From positions 3,992 to 48,307 of the forward strand of contig JAHEBL010000018.1 in assembly GCA_024642265.1 (NCBI GenBank): a stretch of 44,316 nucleotides of DNA, given 5' to 3'. A program made the translations under genes and the position numbers. This DNA comes from Haliea sp. (lineage in GTDB: Bacteria; Pseudomonadota; Gammaproteobacteria; Pseudomonadales; Halieaceae). Below, piece after piece: positions 40,091 to 44,316 of the stretch (positions are counted from its first letter, which is position 1; every line of letters starts with the position of its first letter). The notes below the pieces were generated by a model, which was not told where the DNA came from, made no database searches, and saw nothing but the letters and a program-made list of their open reading frames with translations.

Positions 40091-40363
40091 ATGGACTGGA
40101 AGATATTCATCACCATTTTCGCAGCCGTTTTCATCGCCGAGCTGGGGGACAAGACGCAACTTGCCACTATGCTGTTTGCGGCGGACAAGGCGGTCAGCAA
40201 ATACACCGTATTCATCGCGGCCTCAGCCGCACTCGTGGTCGCCTCCGCACTGGGTGTATTGGCTGGCAGCCTGCTGTCCGAGTACATCAACGAGCGCTAC
40301 CTGCACTACATTGCAGGAACGGGTTTTATCGCAATCGGGGTATTCACCCTGTACAACGCATAA
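40091..40363 (+). CDS. GDT1/UPF0016 (TMEM165) family membrane protein, single-repeat form
   Basis: A 90-residue protein with three helices and the family signature E-x-G-D-K-T (AELGDKTQLATMLF) in helix 1. Most members have two such repeats (about 190-200 residues) and transport Mn2+ or Ca2+ against protons. Here only one repeat is present, so a functional transporter would need a homodimer, as proposed for short prokaryotic members. It lies 20 nt before the epimerase gene; a shared transcript is possible. Confidence 0.85.
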   Translation: MDWKIFITIFAAVFIAELGDKTQLATMLFAADKAVSKYTVFIAASAALVVASALGVLAGSLLSEYINERYLHYIAGTGFIAIGVFTLYNA

Positions 40364-40383
40364 TTTGAACCACAGGAGATACC

Positions 40384-41313
40384 ATGCCAGTTACACCCGT
40401 TGATCTTGCCGGAAAAAAAATACTGATCACCGGCCCCACCGGGCAGGTCGCCCTGCCGGTCGTAGAACATTACGCAAAAATGGCTGATGTTCACACTCTC
40501 GCGCGTTTCAGCAAGCAGGCGGACGTGGACCGGATCGAGGCACTGGGCGCCAGCGTCATCGCAGCGGACCTTGCCGATGCCAAAGCCATTGCCAGTATTC
40601 CGGGGGACTTCGACTACGTTCTCAATTTTGCCGTCGTGAAAAGTGGCAACTTCGACTACGACCTGGCCGCCAACGGCGAGGGAATAGGCAACCTGATGAC
40701 CCGCTGCAAGCAAGCCCGTGGCTTCCTCCACATCTCCTCCACCGCGGTATATGAATACAATGGCCATGAACCGCGCAAGGAGAGTGACCCGCTGGGTGAC
40801 AACCACCGCGCCATGTTCCCTACCTACAGCATCTCCAAGATAGCCGCAGAAACGGTTTGCCGTTTTGTGGCAAGGCAGCATGGCATTCCCACCACCATCG
40901 CCCGACTGAATGTGCCTTATGGTGACAATGGTGGCTGGATGTATTTCCATATGCTGATGATGCAGCAGGGCATTCCGATCGATATACACCCGGAACGGCC
41001 CAACAACTACAACCCGATCCATGTTGACGACTATATCGAGAAAATCCCCTACCTGCTGGGTGCAGCGTCGGCGGATGTCACCACTACCAATTTCGGCGGC
41101 TCTGAACAGGTAAGCATCGAGCAGTGGTGCGCGCTGATCAGCGAACTTACCGGGTTTGAACCCCTCTATAATGAGACACGGACGGCCTTTGGCAGTCTCG
41201 CTATCGACACCACCCGCATGCATGAACTGATTGGTCGCACCCGGGTGGACTGGCGTGAGGGCATCCGCAGCCAGCTGCAGGCCCTTGCTCCCGATGTCCT
41301 GGTGAGAGGCTGA
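40384..41313 (+). CDS. NAD-dependent epimerase/dehydratase (extended SDR)
   Basis: A 309-residue extended short-chain dehydrogenase. The cofactor motif ILITGPTGQVALPVV (TGxxGxxA-like) lies near residue 13, and DLADAKAIASIPGDFDYVLNFA follows the usual acidic strand. The catalytic Ser-Tyr-Lys is seen as ISSTAVYE and YSISKIAAE. Its substrate is probably a sugar nucleotide or a hydroxy/keto compound; the sequence does not tell. The SnoaL-like gene begins 6 nt later, so they form an operon. CAGGAG lies 6-8 nt before the ATG. Confidence 0.85.
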   Translation: MPVTPVDLAGKKILITGPTGQVALPVVEHYAKMADVHTLARFSKQADVDRIEALGASVIAADLADAKAIASIPGDFDYVLNFAVVKSGNFDYDLAANGEGIGNLMTRCKQARGFLHISSTAVYEYNGHEPRKESDPLGDNHRAMFPTYSISKIAAETVCRFVARQHGIPTTIARLNVPYGDNGGWMYFHMLMMQQGIPIDIHPERPNNYNPIHVDDYIEKIPYLLGAASADVTTTNFGGSEQVSIEQWCALISELTGFEPLYNETRTAFGSLAIDTTRMHELIGRTRVDWREGIRSQLQALAPDVLVRG

Positions 41314-41319
41314 CATCAG

Positions 41320-41832
41320 ATGATCGGGCAAAACATCGATCTGGCAAGTCGCATCCGGGCGCTGGAAGATATCGAGGCGATCAAGCGGCTCAAGTACGAT
41401 TACTTTTTCTTCTGCGACACCAAGCAACCTGAAAAAGTGCGGGATTGTTTCGTGGAAGGGCCGGTCCACATAGACTACGGCCGCATGGGCGTTTTTGACC
41501 ACCGCGATGCGCTGGTCGCCCTGTTCACCGAGCTGGCCTGCCACGACCACATGGTAGAAATGCATCATGCACAGAATCCCCGCATCGACCTTGTCGATGA
41601 GTACCATGCCCTGGGCAGCTGGGGCCTGTATTACTACCTGATCGATACGCGGGAGCAAAGCGTCACCCAGTTGGGCGCTTACTACGAAGACGAGTACCGC
41701 AAGGTTGACGGACGCTGGCTGATCAGTGCCACGATATGCAAGGTGAGTTCCACATACCTGTGCGATCTGTCCGAGCACATGGCCAGGGTGCTGTTTGCGG
41801 GGCGTGACGCTGCACTAATTCCGGCTCCCTGA
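41320..41832 (+). CDS. SnoaL/NTF2-like protein
   Basis: A 170-residue single-domain alpha+beta barrel protein. Its opening (RIRALEDIEAIKRLKYDYFFFCDTKQPEKV) and the aromatic-rich SWGLYYYLIDTREQ and YYEDEYRKVDGRWLI strands are typical of the bile-acid-dehydratase/SnoaL-like NTF2 group. Members are isomerases, dehydratases or ligand binders. It directly follows the epimerase gene, and the pair may act on the same substrate. The glutaryl-CoA dehydrogenase gene starts 53 nt downstream. Confidence 0.82.
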   Translation: MIGQNIDLASRIRALEDIEAIKRLKYDYFFFCDTKQPEKVRDCFVEGPVHIDYGRMGVFDHRDALVALFTELACHDHMVEMHHAQNPRIDLVDEYHALGSWGLYYYLIDTREQSVTQLGAYYEDEYRKVDGRWLISATICKVSSTYLCDLSEHMARVLFAGRDAALIPAP

Positions 41833-41885
41833 AATGAATTCTGCTACATTCCCCACCCTACAGCTGAGAAACCGAGGTAATAACC

Positions 41886-43070
41886 ATGGCAAGTGACAGG
41901 CGCTGGCAGCAGCTCAACTGGCAGGATCCGTTTTTGCTTGAGCAACAACTGACCGACGAGCAGCGTATGGTCAGGGATTCGGCCCGGCAGTACGCCCAGG
42001 GCAAGCTGGCGCCACGGGTGCAGGAGGCGTTCCGCCGGGAGCAGACCGACCCCGCCATTTTTCGGGAAATGGGTGAGCTGGGGCTGCTGGGGTCGACCAT
42101 TGAGGGATATGGCTGTCCCGGGGTGGATTACATCTGCTACGGCCTGACAGCACGGGAAGTAGAGCGGGTGGATTCCGGGTACCGTTCCATGATGAGTGTC
42201 CAGTCCTCCCTGGTCATGTACCCCATTTACGCCTATGGCAGCGAACAGCAGCGGGAAAAATACCTGCCGCGGCTGGCCACCGGCGAGTGGATAGGCTGCT
42301 TTGGACTCACCGAGCCCGACCACGGCTCCGACCCCGGCGGTATGGTAACCCGCGCGCGCAGCGTGGACGGTGGTTACCGGATAAGCGGTGCGAAGATGTG
42401 GATCAGTAACAGCCCCATCGCCGACGTATTCGTGGTCTGGGCGAAGACCGACGACGGCAAGATCCGCGGGTTTATACTGGAAAAAGGCATGACCGGCCTG
42501 AGCGCCCCGAAAATCGAGGGCAAACTGGCACTGCGGGCCTCGGTCACTGGCGAGATCGTCATGGATGAGGTGCTGGTTGGAGAGGAGCAGTTGCTGCCGG
42601 GGGTCGAAGGTCTGAAAGGTCCCTTTGGCTGCCTCAACAACGCCCGTTACGGTATCGCCTGGGGCGCACTGGGTGCGGCGGAGAGCTGCTGGCACGCGGC
42701 CCGCGACTACGTTATGGAGCGCAGCCAGTTCGGACGCCCGCTGGCGGCCAATCAGTTGGTACAGCTAAAACTGGCCGATATGCAGACAGAAATCAGCCTG
42801 GGGCTCCAGGGCTGTTATCGGGCCGGGCAGCTGATGGATGCAGGCCAGATTGCGCCGGAGCTGATTTCGCTGATCAAACGCAACTCCTGCGGTAAATCCC
42901 TGGCTATCGCGCGCCAGGCGCGGGACATGCTGGGTGGCAACGGCATATCCGACGAATACCCCGTGATGCGGCACATGGTGAACCTCGAGGTCGTGAATAC
43001 CTATGAGGGGACCCACGATATTCACGCCCTGATCCTGGGGCGCACCCAGACCGATATCCCGGCCTTCTAG
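41886..43070 (+). CDS. gcdH: Glutaryl-CoA dehydrogenase
   Basis: A 394-residue acyl-CoA dehydrogenase. It oxidises and decarboxylates glutaryl-CoA to crotonyl-CoA, the last special step of lysine and tryptophan breakdown. Family markers are [16 protein letters not shown] near 98-113 (with the substrate-carboxylate arginine), [34 protein letters not shown], and [17 protein letters not shown] with catalytic Glu374. The length is normal for GcdH without a mitochondrial leader. It converges with the acyl-CoA ligase gene at the window end. Confidence 0.93.
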   Translation: MASDRRWQQLNWQDPFLLEQQLTDEQRMVRDSARQYAQGKLAPRVQEAFRREQTDPAIFREMGELGLLGSTIEGYGCPGVDYICYGLTAREVERVDSGYRSMMSVQSSLVMYPIYAYGSEQQREKYLPRLATGEWIGCFGLTEPDHGSDPGGMVTRARSVDGGYRISGAKMWISNSPIADVFVVWAKTDDGKIRGFILEKGMTGLSAPKIEGKLALRASVTGEIVMDEVLVGEEQLLPGVEGLKGPFGCLNNARYGIAWGALGAAESCWHAARDYVMERSQFGRPLAANQLVQLKLADMQTEISLGLQGCYRAGQLMDAGQIAPELISLIKRNSCGKSLAIARQARDMLGGNGISDEYPVMRHMVNLEVVNTYEGTHDIHALILGRTQTDIPAF

Positions 43071-43086
43071 GCTGCGTTAGCCCGGT

Positions 43087-44316
43087 TCAGTCAAAGCTGC
43101 CCCTGTAGCGTTCGCGCAGCAGGTTTTTCTGCACCTTGCCCATGGCATTGCGGGGCAGCTCGGGCTGGAAAAAAACCCGCTTGGGCACCTTGAAATTGGC
43201 CATCTGCGCCCGGCAGAACTCGATGATGGCCGCCTCATCGGGAACCGCCTCGCCATCCGGTACAATCACCGCCACCACCGCCTCCCCGAAGTCCGCGTGC
43301 GGCACACCGATGACCGCGGATTCGCTGACGCCCTCGAGGCCGTCCAGGGCCTGCTCTATCTCTTTCGGGTAAACGTTCAGGCCGCCACAGATAATCATGT
43401 CCTTGGCGCGGCCCACTATCGACACGTAACCGTCCCGCGAGATGCAGCCCTTGTCGCCCGTATTGAAAAAGCCGTCGTCAGTAAAATCTTCACGAGTCTT
43501 GTCAGGCATTTGCCAGTAGCCTGGAAACACATTTGGCCCGCGCACCTGCAGGTCACCGGCCTCCCCCGCGGGAAGATTTTTCCCCTGCGCATCGACCACC
43601 CGCACCTCGACACCCGGCAGGGGCGGACCAACGGTGCCCGCCCGGCGCTCGCCGTTCAGCGGGTTGGAAGTATTCATACCGGTCTCGGACATACCGTAGC
43701 GCTCCAGGATAGTATGGCCGGTCCGCTGCTGGAATTCCGTGAAGGTCTCTGCCAGCAACGGCGCGGAACCGGAGATGAACAGGCGCATCCCGGCACAGCT
43801 CTCCCGCCCGAATCCCGGCTCTGCCAACAGGCGCGTGTAGTAAGTCGGCACCCCCATCATGACGCTGCAGCGCGGTAGCACTGACGCGACTTCAGCTGCG
43901 TCGAATTTATCCAGCCAGATCATCCGGGCGCCACTGAGCAACACGCAGTTGATAGCCACAAACAGGCCGTGAACATGGAATATCGGCAGTGCATGCAGCA
44001 GCACATCGTCAGCGCTGAAGCCCCAGATCTTCACCAGCGACAGGGCATTGCTCGCCAGGTTGGCGTGAGTGAGCATAATGCCCTTGGGTCGGCCTGTCGT
44101 GCCGGAGGAATACAGCAGCGCGGCCAGGTCATCCGGAGCACGCACGACCGTATCGAACGCACTGGCAAATTCCGCAGCCGCCGCAGTAAGGCTGCCGCTG
44201 CCGTCGCTTTCAAGCGTGCACACTGTCTCGATCCCGGCCTGTGTTGCGAGTGATTCGAACAGTGACACCGCACGCGCGGCACAAACCACGATCCTGGGTC
44301 GTGCATCTCCCAGGAA
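43087..44316 (-). CDS. Acyl-CoA ligase, malonyl-CoA synthase-like (5' end cut)
   Basis: The C-terminal 409 residues of an AMP-forming ligase; the reading frame runs open through the window end. Motifs are ALLYSSGTTGRPKGIMLTH (the ATP-binding P-loop), the GYWQMPDKT / GFFNTGDKG hinge region, and PRNAMGKVQKN with the catalytic lysine near the end. The overall sequence resembles MatB (malonate to malonyl-CoA). Other short-chain acyl ligases have the same motifs, so the substrate is not certain. The start codon and about the first 90-100 residues lie outside the window. Confidence 0.85.
   Translation of the reverse strand, partial: FLGDARPRIVVCAARAVSLFESLATQAGIETVCTLESDGSGSLTAAAAEFASAFDTVVRAPDDLAALLYSSGTTGRPKGIMLTHANLASNALSLVKIWGFSADDVLLHALPIFHVHGLFVAINCVLLSGARMIWLDKFDAAEVASVLPRCSVMMGVPTYYTRLLAEPGFGRESCAGMRLFISGSAPLLAETFTEFQQRTGHTILERYGMSETGMNTSNPLNGERRAGTVGPPLPGVEVRVVDAQGKNLPAGEAGDLQVRGPNVFPGYWQMPDKTREDFTDDGFFNTGDKGCISRDGYVSIVGRAKDMIICGGLNVYPKEIEQALDGLEGVSESAVIGVPHADFGEAVVAVIVPDGEAVPDEAAIIEFCRAQMANFKVPKRVFFQPELPRNAMGKVQKNLLRERYRGSFD

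Overview
The window looks like chromosome of a GC-rich marine gammaproteobacterium, most plausibly a Halieaceae/OM60-NOR5-type oligotroph. The pointers are TonB-dependent uptake, a PotFGHI transporter, several acyl-CoA enzymes, TPR-sulfotransferases, a YajD homologue very close to the enterobacterial one, and high-GC codon usage. The taxonomic placement is inference. There is no rRNA, CRISPR array, insertion sequence or phage gene. One tRNA gene (Thr, anticodon CGT) is present.

Region 1 (1-24.4 kb) is a large nitrogen/one-carbon catabolic island. It opens with the 3' end of a phytoene-desaturase-like FAD protein (type A), then a second FAD protein (type B) and a GcvT-like folate aminomethyltransferase. 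The same A-B-GcvT trio recurs in inverted orientation at 18.3-13.9 kb, with the same 8-nt A/B overlap. There it continues into a fused NDP-forming acyl-CoA synthetase and a PuuA-like gamma-glutamyl-amine synthetase. Between the two trios lie yajD, a purU-aminotransferase pair (minus), a BetI-type TetR fused to a GNAT acetyltransferase (plus), and a Rieske oxygenase-aminotransferase pair (minus). Divergent from trio 2 runs a plus-strand operon: TetR regulator, acyl-CoA dehydrogenase, PotF-like binding protein, ATPase and two permeases. The set suggests import of a small cationic, probably N-methylated amine. Methyl groups would leave by Rieske oxygenation and by flavin oxidation coupled to tetrahydrofolate, PurU would recycle C1-folate, and the carbon skeleton would be transaminated, activated to a CoA thioester and oxidised. 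The substrate is not known.

Region 2 (24.5-30.8 kb) has a TPR-sulfotransferase, a minus-strand pair (Fe/2OG aspartyl/asparaginyl beta-hydroxylase-like protein plus a propeller-like protein), and a divergent TonB-dependent receptor. The hydroxylase/receptor intergenic region carries a perfect palindrome, TGAATGA-N4-TCATTCA. The same palindrome sits exactly between the divergent promoters of trio 2 and the TetR/Pot operon. This links outer-membrane uptake, inner-membrane uptake and catabolism into one predicted regulon.

Region 3 (30.8-44.3 kb) is more ordinary chromosome: enoyl-CoA hydratase family protein, Spinster-type MFS transporter, Coq4-like protein, a DUF3667 membrane protein directly behind tRNA-Thr, a second sulfotransferase, a SAM methyltransferase with a GNAT, a CPA2 cation/proton antiporter, a small membrane protein, a half-size GDT1/UPF0016 protein, an SDR epimerase, a SnoaL-like protein, glutaryl-CoA dehydrogenase, and an acyl/malonyl-CoA ligase cut by the window end.
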